From Leptodactylus fallax (lineage: Eukaryota > Chordata > Amphibia > Anura > Leptodactylidae), in contig CAMRHE010000115.1 in NCBI GenBank assembly GCA_947044405.1, positions 4,216,001 through 4,280,000 of the forward strand: DNA of 64,000 nt, given 5' to 3'. The notes below the pieces were generated by a model that was given only the letters and a program-made list of their open reading frames with translations, had not been told where the DNA came from and ran no database searches. How positions within the stretch are numbered: position 1 is the stretch's first letter; the number at the start of each line of letters is the position of its first letter. The translations under genes were made by a program, and so were the position numbers. Shown here one piece after another: positions 33,407 to 43,589 of this stretch.

Positions 33407-34318
33407 CTAGAATTCTCTCTCCAGCTCAGCAGATCCCCTTCCATTCAGGTGCAAGTTAGCCCAGTACCCCAGTGAAAGGTCAGCCCAGTGCTCTAGGAAC
33501 CCAAACCCTTCTTTCCTGCACCAAGACTTGAGCCATGCATTTAGCTCCCTAAGCTCCCGCGGCCTTTCTTGTGTAGTACATGGCACAGGCAGTATTCCAG
33601 AGAATAAAATCTTGGAGGTTGTTCCCTTCAGCTTGGAGCCTAGTTCTCTAAAATTATTCTTAAGGAGCCTCCACCTACCATTTATTCTGTCATTGGTACC
33701 CACTTCAACCACGACAGATGGGTCCCACCCAGCCCCTCCCAGCAATTTGCCCACCCATTCCACCACATGTGGAACCCTGGCACCAGAGAGACAGCAAACT
33801 ATTCAGTCCTGGTGACAAATTATTCTGTCTTCCTGATTATAGAGTCTCCTAAAACCACTGACTGCCTTGCCCTACCTACACTACCGTCCCACTAATAGCT
33901 GGACTGTCCTTCTAGCTGTTAGGGAGAACAGCATCTGCTAGGGCTGCCATTTCTGACACTGATATCCTCACATCATCACCCAGCTTGGGAATTTTGTTTG
34001 GATGAACAGAAACAGGAGTGACCTTCCTTTTCCTGGATCCCCTTCCACCCTCTCTCTCTCAGCTCCTTGCCTGGTCTTCCTGATGTCCTTCCAGCTCTCC
34101 AACCTCCTTGTCTAACCCATTGACTCAGTGAGCAGCATCCTCCGCTCAAGATTGTCAATCGCCCTCAGTGTTGCATTTTGCTCTTCCAGATCTCTAATTT
34201 GAGCTTCCAGATGATACTCACATCTGCCACAGCAATATTCACCCTGGATCTCTTTCTCCAGTAGTGCATACATATAACATACTGTGCACTGAAGTAAATG
34301 GCCAAGCTTACTAGCCAT
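33407..34318 (-). pseudogene. CR1-like LINE ORF1 (zinc/coiled-coil and esterase-like domain), decayed
   Basis: The N-terminal fragment (34112-34318) starts MASKLGHLLQC and has Cys pairs (C-TVC, C-GRC) followed by a coiled-coil-like LEAQIRDLEEQNATLRAI. The C-terminal fragment (33407-33766, 119 codons) has VVVEVGTNDRINGRW, ILFSGILPVPCT and LNAWLKSWCRKEGFGFLEHW, the SGNH/esterase-type domain of CR1 ORF1 proteins. The last block reads ANLHLNGRG, where relatives usually have an Asp two or three residues before the His, so a catalytic residue may be lost. Frames between the two parts are broken. ORF1 binds LINE RNA in related elements; the esterase role is not settled. Confidence 0.75.
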
Positions 34319-34330
34319 TATCCAAATTAC

Positions 34331-34630
34331 AATAAACAGTAGTTAAATAAAATAAGTTACTTACAGGTATGTTCACTCCTGTTCTCCAACTCCGCTTTTT
34401 TAACTCCACTTACACCATAGGCACTTAGTGAAGCAAGCCCATATCTAATAACAGTTTGATAAGAGAATTGGTTGTGTTGTGAAAGCCATTGGATCACCAT
34501 ACAGATGTAGCAGCTGATAACTTGGCACTGTTATCTTGCTCCAGCATATGATCTTATCACATAACACAAAGCCATCTGGGTCACAGTGTAGTTAACAAGA
34601 TAAGTACCAAATTAAAATTGCATCTGTAGC
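34331..34630. other. Probable LINE 5' UTR and flank
   Basis: Upstream of the ORF1 ATG on the minus strand; no other feature is seen. The LINE 5' boundary is not defined. Confidence 0.35.
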
Positions 34631-34959
34631 TTAAAGGTATTGTTCAATTTTTACCCCAATAGAGAATTCTGAGTTAATAGAGTGAGTTCTCAATGCTCAT
34701 TTTTAACCAGAGTGGAAAGTGAATTCAAAGAGCATCTCTTGCTCTGGAAGACCAGTTCTGTCCTGAGCTACACAGATCCATTCATTTGAAAGGGCATTGT
34801 GTAATGCATAGTTTCCCTGAGGTGGCATTACAGGGAAATTGAAGACTATGGCTTTTCCTGTTTCCTGTGGGCCCTAGCAGGTTGGACAGTTTGTGATCAG
34901 CTTATTATCAAGGGACTCTTCCAGCTATAGGAATTGTCCAAATTGGAGAACCCCTTTAA
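34631..34959. mobile_element. TTAA MITE (T2/Kolobok-like)
   Basis: The left end TTAAAGGTATTGTTCAATTT and the inverted right end TTAAAGGGGTTCTCCAATTT are flanked by TTAA (34631-34634, 34956-34959). The interior has no coding capacity. The family differs from the 'GGATAGGTCATCA' one. Confidence 0.6.
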
Positions 34960-35539
34960 CAGAATTCCAAAAGGGAGGAACAATGTGACTTGGAGAGATG
35001 GGACCAGCCCTGGTTGACCCCAATTCTTTGTTTTACATTGCTAGAACTTGTACAGGATTTTTCTTTGCAGAGGAACTATGTTCCTATCAGACGATGGGAC
35101 AAAGAATTGTCCCAAAGCTCATGAAAAGGACAGAATAAACACCAGGCCCTACCATCTTTGTGAACCATTATGGGATGCCCAGTTTAATGTTTGCTATAGG
35201 ACTCCTCTCTTCAGTGACCGCCACTGGGTAGGACACAATGTCACTGTAAGAATTCCCTTTAGCAATTCTACAAAATGATATTAGTTGTGTTATATTAATT
35301 TGTTGTTTTATTAAGCTTGGCCGAGTGTGTAAAAATGACTGGTTTGGATGACTTTCCTCTAATATGTATGGGCACCTTTACTACCGCAAAATGATGGAAC
35401 TGATTATTTTTTTCTTGCCTATGAGCACATATGTTTATATGATTATATTTTTCTGCTATTAGTAAAAAACATACATGCAATTCCTTCTGGATAAGTTGTA
35501 TTTTCAGCAATTATCTCAAGTACCGCGATGCAGGAAATT
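34960..35539. other. Unassigned DNA
   Basis: The 76-codon plus-strand frame at 35048-35278 has no domain I recognise. No repeat signature is seen. Confidence 0.4.
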
Positions 35540-35960
35540 ATCCTAGATTATATTACTGTATTACATTCTTCTACTCTATAGAGCACCCATTCCATATTAG
35601 TGAACTGCATAATGTCACATACAATCAGCTTCGCTAGACCCTGTTAAGTTTCATTATCTTCCTGTTTTGACATCTGACACTTCCCACTCTTAACACAAAC
35701 ATCCTTTGGAACATACGCGGTGAATGTTTGCTAAATATTATGATGATTGATTCTTGCATCCATTAGAAGAGTCTATTCTAATCATCGGAGCATCTTATAT
35801 TCATTATGCCCTAATAGATTTTGCTCTCACGATACAATATGCAATTTTAATTATCACTTTAGATTACATTAATATAATACAAATTACCCTGAAATTAACT
35901 CACCCCAAATATGTATTAATGTGCCATACAATGGTTAATCACGTTTAATGATGAAGAAAT
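35540..35960. other. Candidate conserved non-coding element
   Basis: An AT-rich but non-simple stretch with many homeodomain-like sites (CAATTTTAATTATCAC, GATTACATTAATAT, ATGGTTAATCACG, GATGATTGATTC). No repeat signature is seen. The plus-strand 64-codon frame is hydrophobic by composition only. Conservation cannot be judged from one sequence. Confidence 0.35.
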
Positions 35961-36214
35961 GAACTTTTGATTGACATTATGTTGAAAGAACATTACAGGT
36001 AATATTGAGTTATTTTCCTAATTCTTTTTCTTAGCCCTAGAGTCAATGCACAAGGCACTACTGTGTGCATGGACTCTGTATGGTGGCATCAGAAAGCCTT
36101 ACATGGGTTGTTATATGGTGCCTCAGGCAAGCACAGTATTCTCCCATATAGTGAGTGTAAATTTAGTTTCAAACCTGAAGTACAGAGCAAAGTTGAACAT
36201 TATATGACTGAATT

Positions 36215-36610
36215 TCGGACGTCATGTGAAGGTCATCAACATCATCATCATGTATGCTGTACTGTAAAAGCATGGTGTCATTGACATGCTTTATACCCCC
36301 AATCACAGGCTTCTGCAGTGACCTGGGGGCCAGGGAAGATGGCGGCCAGCCGTGGAAAAAATCAGGAATTCTGGAGGATGTTGAGGGGAAGCCCATAAAA
36401 AGTGGATATAAATATATATTCCCTGGCCTATGACTATTATTCTCTGGGGCCTGATGAGTATAATAATAAATATAATTATATTTATATAATGTATAATATA
36501 TTATTATAATTCATGCGAGGCGAATCCCAAAAATTGCAGGACTGAAAGAACCCAAAATTTTTGGAAAAATTGTAATGTATCTGGCTCGTTACAAACTAGT
36601 TGTCAAAGTG
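36215..36610. repeat. Degraded copy of the inverted hAT-like core
   Basis: It has GTCATCAACATCATCATCATG, CCCAATCACAGGCTTCTGCAG and, at 36535-36600, a reversed form of the CAAAAATTTTGG / GTTACAAACTAG terminus seen at 11475-11530. The centre is expanded into AT-rich sequence. The ends are lost. Confidence 0.45.
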
Positions 36611-37571
36611 CCTTTGTGTCCCTCCATCCTAAGGCACATGGTGGTAGAGCATAGGGTCATATAATCCATACGACACAGATCTATATGCACACAGCTTTTG
36701 TACCTAGCTATATGAGGTCAATTTGAGGGAGTACGATTTTGTATTTTTTACATATATATTAGGTTGTAACTACTTTTTGGGAGAGGATGTTTCATCCACT
36801 TTTCCCTGATGTTAGCTTTATTTCATGATTTTTTTTTTTAGTATTGCCAACAGCCATGCTTTTGTTATGTTTTCAGAATTAACTAAATATAGTATTTACA
36901 GTTTTACAGTATTTATAGTTTTTTTTTTTGTTTTTTTGTTTTTTTTTTACTTTTTTCATTGTGTTTTTATGTGAAGTTGTAATGCAATGTAAAGTGGAAC
37001 TGAATTTTTCTCCCAGGCTACAACTTATGTTATATTCGCATTTTATGTCCACAATAGCGTGGAAATACACTGTTGTATGGACATTCTGTTCCCCACCCGG
37101 GTGGGGTTTGTGTAGAATATATTAGGGGTTATTTCCTGGTTTGTGGTTGTGTATCTACAGAGTACTGTGGGCTTGTAGCTGGGTATGGAAGTATGACTAG
37201 CAAGCTGGGGCAGACTAGACAGACTGAAACCACCAGTAGACTAGTAGAGTGGTCTTGAATACTTCAAGCTTTCAGCGACTGCTAGTAGACCGAACGGCCT
37301 GGAGCAGACCAGCAGTCAATGACCACCAACAGATTGATCAAGCCAGAGAAGACTAGCAAGGTAGCATAAAGAGGTTTTGAGCCACATCCTGCTTGTGCCA
37401 ACTGATCAGTCTGAACTGTTTTAAAGAAACAATTGCATCTCAATACTGAGAAATAAAGAGTTCTTTAGCTATCCCCGGTGTGTTATACTTGTAAGATGTG
37501 GACTTTTATAGTTTTCCTGCTAAAGGTGGAAATTGCTTTCATTTTCATTAAAGTGTTATCCTATGGGTATG
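36611..37571. other. Unassigned DNA
   Basis: A T-rich tract lies at 36918-36950. At 37443-37475 GAGAAATAAAGAGTTC followed by ATCCCCGGTGTGTTAT looks like the polyadenylation end of an LTR, but no partner is seen. Confidence 0.4.
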
Positions 37572-39449
37572 TGTGGCATCCCAGAGCTGGCTATGGCTGG
37601 GCTGAGGGTGATCTCTGTGCATTGTATTATTTCCTGTTGCTTCACAGCCTGTGTGACATAGCAGGGGGTCCTGAGTCTCACACAACACAGCGCCACCTAG
37701 TGAGCCTCACACATGCATTACACCTCCCATAGGATTGAATAGTAACCAAATGTCCAATGGGAGGACATCGCCTGGGAAAAGGGGAGGAGTCAGCTGATCA
37801 CTGGGTCCCCATGGTAACACCCCTGCAGGAAGGTCCTGCGTGTGAGGAGTTAGAAGTGTGGAGTGTTAGGAGGAGGAGGTGAGGAGATAAGTGTGATGTC
37901 CTGTGAAGAAAGCAGTGAGTTTAGTGCAGGAATCTCAAGTCCTAGACAGGCCCAGGAAGGTTGGAGAGCTGACATACTCCAGCTATTCAGAAGATCCTGT
38001 CCCCTGTCTGCCTAGCCATCGCCCTGAAGGAAGTCAAGCATCATTATCTTGTCAGCATGAGACTGTGGAGAGAACATTCTGGAACACGTGCTCCATAGCA
38101 AGCATCACAGGATCCAGGGGCCAAGGCCAGACCTGTGGAATATCCTGCCACCCTGACTATTGCACCCCGAAACTCTGAGCTATCAGGACCACATAACGTG
38201 AGTGGGGAATATTATGTACTAGTATCATGGTGGGCATCCTCCTATGAGCCAAATAGGAGCCCAGACGCACCTTAGGGCTGTAACACTGAAGTATAAGGGG
38301 CTAGGAACACCTTTCATCAAGTCTACCCTGTACCCCAGGACTTTGCTGTGTCACCAGGCGTACCCCGTTGTTTTGTATTGAAGAAACTGTTTAAGCATTT
38401 GTGCCTCCACACCCATGGAAGTAAAAGTTCAACTTTACAACCGTTTCTGTGTCTGACTCTGCACCGACAACATCAGGGCGCCCCAAACACCACCAGTCGG
38501 CACAGTATAGGGGAAGCGCCCCGGGGGAACAATCACCACCAACATTTGTGCAGCCCCCTCATCACCGGTACCAGTGGTGGTAACGTGGGACAGCACCAGC
38601 GCTGCGCCCTCGTGCCCAGAGACCGTGACAAGTCTGCGCTGTTTGCACCCCGCAATCCCAACTGCAGCGTTACCTTCCATCTGGTCACCGCAAGAAAAAC
38701 TGGCGTCACGAACAGGATACGGGTGTGTGCCATTTTGAGAAAGTCGCCACGAAAAGTGCGCCAAATTGTCTCCAGAGCATCGGTCTTTATTGTGGACTTT
38801 GCTAAGATCAAGTTTATTCCCTGAGAGTGCTTGCCACAAAGAGGGGGAGCCCTATACCCCTGAAGTAAGCCCTAAAGACTGTCCTCTCAGTGTGTTACAG
38901 CCCTGGAAGAGTTAAAACGCCCAGGACTTGTTTGCTGCGCCACATCGCTGTGTAAGAACGCCCACAAAGGGTTAACTGTACCTTGCAAAAGTGCGGGAGA
39001 TTTTTAGCACTGCCCATGAGGCCAGGAGACCCATCTGCCACCATCTTAGGAGAGCCCAGAATGCTGAGCGCAATGCTCCAGCGCACCCATACAAGAAAGT
39101 GAAAGGCAAACGTGCCAGCGCCATTTCTGACTCTCCGGTGCCGCATCACCGTCCCTGCTGTGCACCGCTGATCTCTGGTCCACGCTGCAGTTGCTGTCAG
39201 TGAGTACTGTGCCTCCCTGTCCTTGTCTTCAGTCCTCCCACGGCCCCAGCGAGTGTTTTCCGTGTCCGTGGGGAGTGCCACCATTAAAGAGGGGGAGCAC
39301 ACCGTCAGCCTGCATCACAGTGACTCTGTTAATAGCTACAACATTCTTAAAGGGACAGCATTCCAAGTTGTAGTCTCTATTCCCTGCCAGCAAGCAGTTG
39401 AGTTTCTTAAAGAGACGGCGACCTAATTTCAGTCATACCTGCAAACAAC
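37572..39449 (+). other. Probable 5' LTR and leader of a Ty3/gypsy-like element
   Basis: This 1.9-kb stretch lies directly upstream of gag. It is GC-richer than its surroundings and starts TGTGGCATCCCAGAGC, a possible LTR beginning with TG. It has no matching 3' LTR in the window, so the boundaries cannot be checked. The antisense and sense open frames of 92-158 codons in it share no domain with known proteins and overlap in opposite directions. Confidence 0.4.
38701..38718 (+). other. Possible primer binding site
   Basis: TGGCGTCACGAACAGGAT begins with TGG, as tRNA primer sites do, and lies between the presumed LTR and gag. I cannot assign the tRNA, and the base before it is not the usual CA end of an LTR. 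Confidence 0.25.
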
Positions 39450-40538
39450 ATGACTGAGCAAAGTGACATTGTGCCATCTGTTTCTAGTGATCCAGCAGTG
39501 CCCATGGCAAGCAGCCTACCATTCTCAATGCCATTTTACCCTGGCGCACCATGGCTGCCGTGCTACAAAGGGGAGGCGCATACCCTCAGGGACTTTCGTG
39601 AGAAGATGCTGTCTCTCTTCCAGTTCTATCCTCTGAATACAGAACAGCAGATACAGATCCTGCTGGGCCAGCTTGAGGGTGCTGCAGCTAGGGAGGTCAA
39701 ATCCTGGCCTGCCTCTGACAAAAGAACCCCTGGGCAAATTCTGGACAAACTCCAGGTGAACTTTGACGTGCGATCTGTCTCCGAGGTAAAGATGCGCTTC
39801 TTTTCCAGACGACAACTACCTGGTGATACCCTGCGGGACTATGCTTTATCCCTCCAAGAGGCATTCAGAGCTGTGGTGCAAGTGGATCCACGTGAAAATG
39901 TGGACTCTGATAAAATCTTGCTTGACCGCTTCATAGAAGGGGCGGGTACCACATTGCTCCAGAGTCAGTTGCGAATGCTTGCTGCACAACATCCCAGCAT
40001 CACGTTTGCTGACTTCAAGGCCCTTGCCATCCAGGTCTTGGGACAGGAGCAGCCCCAGCCGAGCCCAGTCATCTGTGCTCCCTCACCTGGGCCCTCAACA
40101 AGCATTGCTCCAGTTGTCCTGCCACTACCTCTGGGTACCTCACCTGCTGCCCAAACTGCGCAGACTACACCAGCAGACTCCAGAGATGACCTTCTGGCCC
40201 GAGTGGATCATCTGACCCGTGCCATGGAACAGATCACCGTCCGTCTAGATCGTCTGACCCAGCCGTCTTCATCGTCCAGTGATCCTTTGCGAAGTCTCAA
40301 CATCTCACCTGAGTTGCCACCCAGACGTCCGTCTTCAGTGAAACCTCCGCAGAGTGAGAGGCCATACTGTACCTATTGCCATAGATATGGACACAACAGG
40401 CCTCAGTATTTTCAGTTAAACGGGCCACCCCCGAGGCAGCGGGCCGCCCCTCGGGAGGAAAGAAGAAGGGCCCAGGTGAATCTTCAGTGCCATTGTCACG
40501 CTTCGTCTCAGCCTGCCCACACATCACAATCCGGGTGA
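39450..40538 (+). CDS. Ty3/gypsy-like Gag, uninterrupted 362 codons
   Basis: This is the capsid precursor of an LTR retrotransposon. Residues about 36-200 fit a retrotransposon capsid domain (YKGEAHTLRDFREKM, LLGQLEGAAAREV, FFSRRQLPGDTLRDYALSLQ, LLDRFIEGAG). A Pro-rich linker follows (200-245), then a short coiled coil (DDLLARVDHLTRAMEQI, 246-262). A zinc knuckle at 307-320 reads C-TYC-HRYGH-NRPQ-Y; the last Cys of CCHC is Tyr (codon TAT), so the knuckle is damaged. There are no stops or frameshifts. The 3' end overlaps the protease frame. The ATG at 39450 is the first in frame after the leader, in context ACATGA. A domesticated gag is possible, but the damaged knuckle speaks for a young dead copy. 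Confidence 0.85.
   Translation: MTEQSDIVPSVSSDPAVPMASSLPFSMPFYPGAPWLPCYKGEAHTLRDFREKMLSLFQFYPLNTEQQIQILLGQLEGAAAREVKSWPASDKRTPGQILDKLQVNFDVRSVSEVKMRFFSRRQLPGDTLRDYALSLQEAFRAVVQVDPRENVDSDKILLDRFIEGAGTTLLQSQLRMLAAQHPSITFADFKALAIQVLGQEQPQPSPVICAPSPGPSTSIAPVVLPLPLGTSPAAQTAQTTPADSRDDLLARVDHLTRAMEQITVRLDRLTQPSSSSSDPLRSLNISPELPPRRPSSVKPPQSERPYCTYCHRYGHNRPQYFQLNGPPPRQRAAPREERRRAQVNLQCHCHASSQPAHTSQSG
40415..40455 (+). promoter_or_regulatory. Putative -1 ribosomal frameshift signal between gag and pro
   Basis: The heptamer GTTAAAC (40415-40421) is read G-TTA-AAC in the gag frame, the X-XXY-YYZ-like arrangement needed for a -1 slip; GTTAAAC is a known functional variant in nidoviruses. After an 8-nt spacer, CCCGAGG (40430-40436) can pair with CCTCGGG (40449-40455) around a 12-nt loop. 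The protease frame is -1 relative to gag and open from 40385. Function is not shown. Confidence 0.5.
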
Positions 40539-40915
40539 ACGGCGTCCCTCTGACAGCGTTGGTGGACACTGGATCTCAGGTAACAACCCTGTGCAAGCAG
40601 GTGTTCCTTGAACATTGGGACTTAGGTGTGTTGAATAGAACACCTGACACATGGATAAATCTGTGTGCCAGCAATGGACAGCCCATACCACAGCAGGGTT
40701 ATTGGGAACCCACTATCCAGATTGGGGACTTGAAACTGCCTAGACAGGGTGTAATTGTCACTGATGTAGAGGATGATAGGTTTGCAGTTGTAATATTAGG
40801 CATGAATGTTTTACGCCATTGCTTTGCAGAAGTGTTGGATGCCTTGCATGCCTCTCTCCTTACAGCTTCTCTCCAAACAGGCCCGAAGCCTGCGGAGTGC
40901 AGGAGAGGTAAGTAA
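40487..40915 (+). CDS. Ty3/gypsy-like aspartic protease, no pol follows
   Basis: This encodes a retropepsin that would process Gag. The frame is -1 relative to gag and open from 40385 (last upstream stop TAG at 40382-40384), so the ATG at 40487 is just the first Met and translation probably enters by frameshift. The catalytic motif LVDTGSQVTTL is at residues 25-35, and the second conserved block VVILGMNVLRHC is near residues 104-115. There is no stop until 40915. Reverse transcriptase, RNase H and integrase are absent: at about 40905 the sequence passes into a hAT-like repeat end (GAGAGGTAAGTAACG). The truncation leaves gag and pro alone. Confidence 0.8.
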   Translation: MPLSRFVSACPHITIRVNGVPLTALVDTGSQVTTLCKQVFLEHWDLGVLNRTPDTWINLCASNGQPIPQQGYWEPTIQIGDLKLPRQGVIVTDVEDDRFAVVILGMNVLRHCFAEVLDALHASLLTASLQTGPKPAECRRGK

Positions 40916-41106
40916 CGTTGTTTTTTATGTTCCCTCACCTCCCCTGGGCCCCCGATCGTTATACTCAGGTGTATGAAAAGACCCCAGAGTATAATGATAG
41001 CAGTGTTTGTGGGGTTCGCGGTAGCGGCTGCCACAGGGCTTCGGGCCCCTTAATGTCCCGGGCCCTGTGGCATCCACTACCGCTGCTACCCCAGGATTTA
41101 CGCCCC
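40905..41106. mobile_element. hAT-like element end fused to the retroelement
   Basis: From AGAGGTAAGTAACG, the core motif GTTATACTCAGGTGTATG and AAGACCCCAGAGTATAATG are seen. The right edge GATTTACGCCCCTGG corresponds to the TAGTTACGCCCCTG terminus at 43575-43589. The left end is lost at the junction with pro. Confidence 0.55.
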
Positions 41107-41559
41107 TGGTTATACATCTCTAGATGGAGGAGAATCTCCTCTATAACTTTCTACTTTCACAGGGCACAAATGCAAGACAAATATAGAAAACTACTGACTA
41201 GTACTGATGTTACTAAAGTGCTTTGGTTGTCATAGGAAGCTCCTATATATCTCTAGCATCAGAATAATCCTATATATTCTTTTATCTCCGGCACTCCTGC
41301 TCACTTCTCCCTCTCCACATATTTCTATAGATATGTGTAATCTAAGTCATGTTATAACTTCACTACTTGCACTCTAGGTTTGTGGGCGAGGGTCCAAGTA
41401 GTCGGGGTGCTGGCCCAAGAAAACATAGAGTAACAAACTATTGCACATTCCTCTCAGATTGCTGCGACGTCGTCATCGCACTTAGTGACGCTCTCACCCT
41501 TTGTCATGATGATGCGGAGTGATATGGTGACTCTCCTCGCCATGCCCCTCTAGTCGGCC
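41107..41559. other. Unassigned DNA
   Basis: No gene or repeat is recognised. Confidence 0.5.
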
Positions 41560-41815
41560 TTATTAGTCCAGCAGCATCCTTCTTGCCCCAGACATGCCTC
41601 CATCTAGGTGCAGTTTGCACCTTCACGTGACTGCTGAGGCCCAATCACAGGCCCCAGTAGTGACCTCTGGGAAGCATGACTTCAGTCGCTGGAAGAAGAG
41701 ACCAGAAGACGATGCTGGAGAAAGCCGGATGGAGTAAGGCTTCCACTTATTATACTCTGGAATCTGAGGAGACCCTAGAATTTAATAATAACTGTCTATT
41801 ATGACCTTATAGGGC
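41560..41815. repeat. Fragment of the inverted hAT-like core
   Basis: It has TGCTGAGGCCCAATCACAGG and TTATTATACTCTGGAATCTG followed by GAGACCCTAGAATTTAATAA. Only one half of the core is present. Confidence 0.5.
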
Positions 41816-41821
41816 ACAATG

Positions 41822-41885
41822 TTAAATAAATAAATAAATAAATAAACAAACTAACAAAAATAAATAAATAAATGAATAATGAATA
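41822..41885. repeat. (TAAA)n microsatellite, interrupted
   Basis: Runs of AAAT/TAAA interrupted by ACAAACTAACAAA. Confidence 0.9.
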
Positions 41886-42621
41886 ACTCACTACCAAACC
41901 TGCACCACAGGCTTAAGCCCCGCCCTCAGCGACAAAACATTATGTTTCATCTACTTAAAAATGACAGTAACAAAGAGAAAAATGTGTCCCAGTTCTGAAG
42001 TGGTTAATGGGCTGAATAAAAGTTGGCTCTATGAAGATCCCAGGATATGCTGAACTACATTTCCTCACTACTCACTTACGGAAAGTTTTTTGGAATGACG
42101 GTCACCATTTCTATTATATCACGGATTATAAAATATTAATGGATTTAGAAAGAGAGAAGTTACACTAATACATGTCTATAAAAGTGGACGGGTTCATCTT
42201 CTCTACATACGCCACAAGCCTGCTGTGCGGTATTGGCAGCTGTGCCATTTATAGCACAGAGCTAGAAGGTCGGCTTTACACTGACAAATGCAATTTATAA
42301 ATATTCCTTAATGTTGATTCCTTCAATTACATCACTAGGATTATTTCCAAGAAACCTATTCTCAGTGGCCCCAACCTTCTTGCCATTTTAGGTAAATTAA
42401 AAACAAGCGCAGATTGGAAACACTGTATTACACCTGTAAATGTATTTTTATAAATCATATATAAAGTTTAACTCCTTTGGAACCACAACACACTTTCTGG
42501 TAAGTGGTATCTGTAAAGTGTCCTTTGTCATAATGTATAAGGAAAATTGCCCTTTTTGTAATGACCTTGGAAATCAGAAGTGACCTCTATTATGTGTAAA
42601 GTTTTACAGTAACTTGGTCCA
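41886..42621. other. Unassigned DNA
   Basis: AT-rich, no gene or repeat recognised. Confidence 0.5.
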
Positions 42622-42666
42622 TTAAAGGGAATTTCCAGGCTGTGGACTGTTTTTTATACTGGTGAC

Positions 42667-43589
42667 CAGTGGTGTAAGTACCGGGGTATCAGCGGTAGCG
42701 GCTGAACAGGGCCCAGGAAATTAAGAGGCCTGACGGGTCTATTTACTTACCGATCCCCGCTCCTGCTCACAGCCGCCTCCACTTCCTCTTCTGTGTCCCA
42801 TATTATGTCACTGGGGCCCCCTGGAGGGCAGAAGGGGAAGTAGAGGAGACTGTGAGCAGGAGTGGGGATGAGTAAGTGAGGATGAACCCCAACAAATACT
42901 GCTATTATTATACACTTTTTAGACCCCAGAGTATAATGATCAGAGGCCCAAGGGAGGTGAGCGAACATAAAAGCCAGTGTTACTCCCCTCACCTGTGTTC
43001 TGGCGGGACTCCCTGCTATCATCAGGCCTCTTTAGTGACGTCACAGACTTCATGTGGGCCAGGAAAGCGTCATCATGTGTCGTGATGCCGGCCTGGCCCA
43101 TATGACATCTCTGCCGACATTGAAGAGGACTGAAAGCAGCAGGGAGTGCGCTGGAGCCCAGGAGAGGTTGTATTACTGGTTTTTATGTTTGACACCTCCC
43201 CTGGGTCTCCAATTATTATACACTGGCGTTTGAAAAGACCCCAGAGTATGGTAAAAGTTCGTGGGTGGTCCACTATGGAGGATAATACTGCGTGGAGGGG
43301 CCACTATGGAACATTATACTGTGTGCAGGGACCACTGTGGGACATTATACTATGTGCAGGGGCTACTGTGGGACATTATACTGTGTGGAAGGACCGCTAT
43401 GGGGCATAGTACTGTGTGGAGGGGCTGCTATGGGACATTATACTATGTGAAGGGGCTGCTATGGGACATTATAGTGTGTAAATGGTGCGTTATAATGTGT
43501 GGGGGCCAGGAAAAAGGGCACTATGCTTTAAGGGGGGGTCCAAGTCAAAAGTTTGCTGGGGGGCCCCGTCTTTGCTAGTTACGCCCCTG
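42667..43589. mobile_element. hAT-like non-autonomous element with perfect 8-bp target duplication
   Basis: The left end CAGTGGTGTAAGTACCGGGG and the inverted right end CAGGGGCGTAACTAGC are terminal repeats. The flanks CTGGTGAC at 42659-42666 and 43590-43597 are identical. Inside are the shared inverted core (42890-43260, with AGACCCCAGAGTATAATG and its inverse) and a tandem array (43265-43500). It has no transposase, and open frames in it are translations of repeats. The perfect duplication implies a relatively recent insertion. Confidence 0.85.
43265..43500. repeat. ~32-bp tandem array ('ATTATACTGTGTGG' family), about 7 units
   Basis: Units such as GGACATTATACTATGTG + CAGGGGCTACTGTG repeat head to tail. 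The consensus is shared with 27630-28010 and 53160-53450. Confidence 0.88.

Larger units (their letters stand above)
30998..34330 (-). mobile_element. CR1-like LINE, 3'-truncated at a minisatellite
   Basis: Reading on the minus strand, the order is ORF1 (34318-33407), apurinic endonuclease (about 33327-32540), reverse transcriptase fingers and palm (32121-31323), then the minisatellite. The catalytic F/YxDD block and 3' UTR are absent. The element is old, with several stops and frameshifts. Confidence 0.8.

Noticed and set aside
38348..38839. Overlapping open frames of 158, 134 and 92 codons on both strands
   Set aside because: They overlap in opposite directions within GC-rich LTR/leader DNA of the retroelement and show no known domain.
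39450..40915. Endogenous retrovirus with envelope
   Set aside because: No pol or env follows; the gag and protease fit a Ty3/gypsy-type retrotransposon better than a vertebrate retrovirus.
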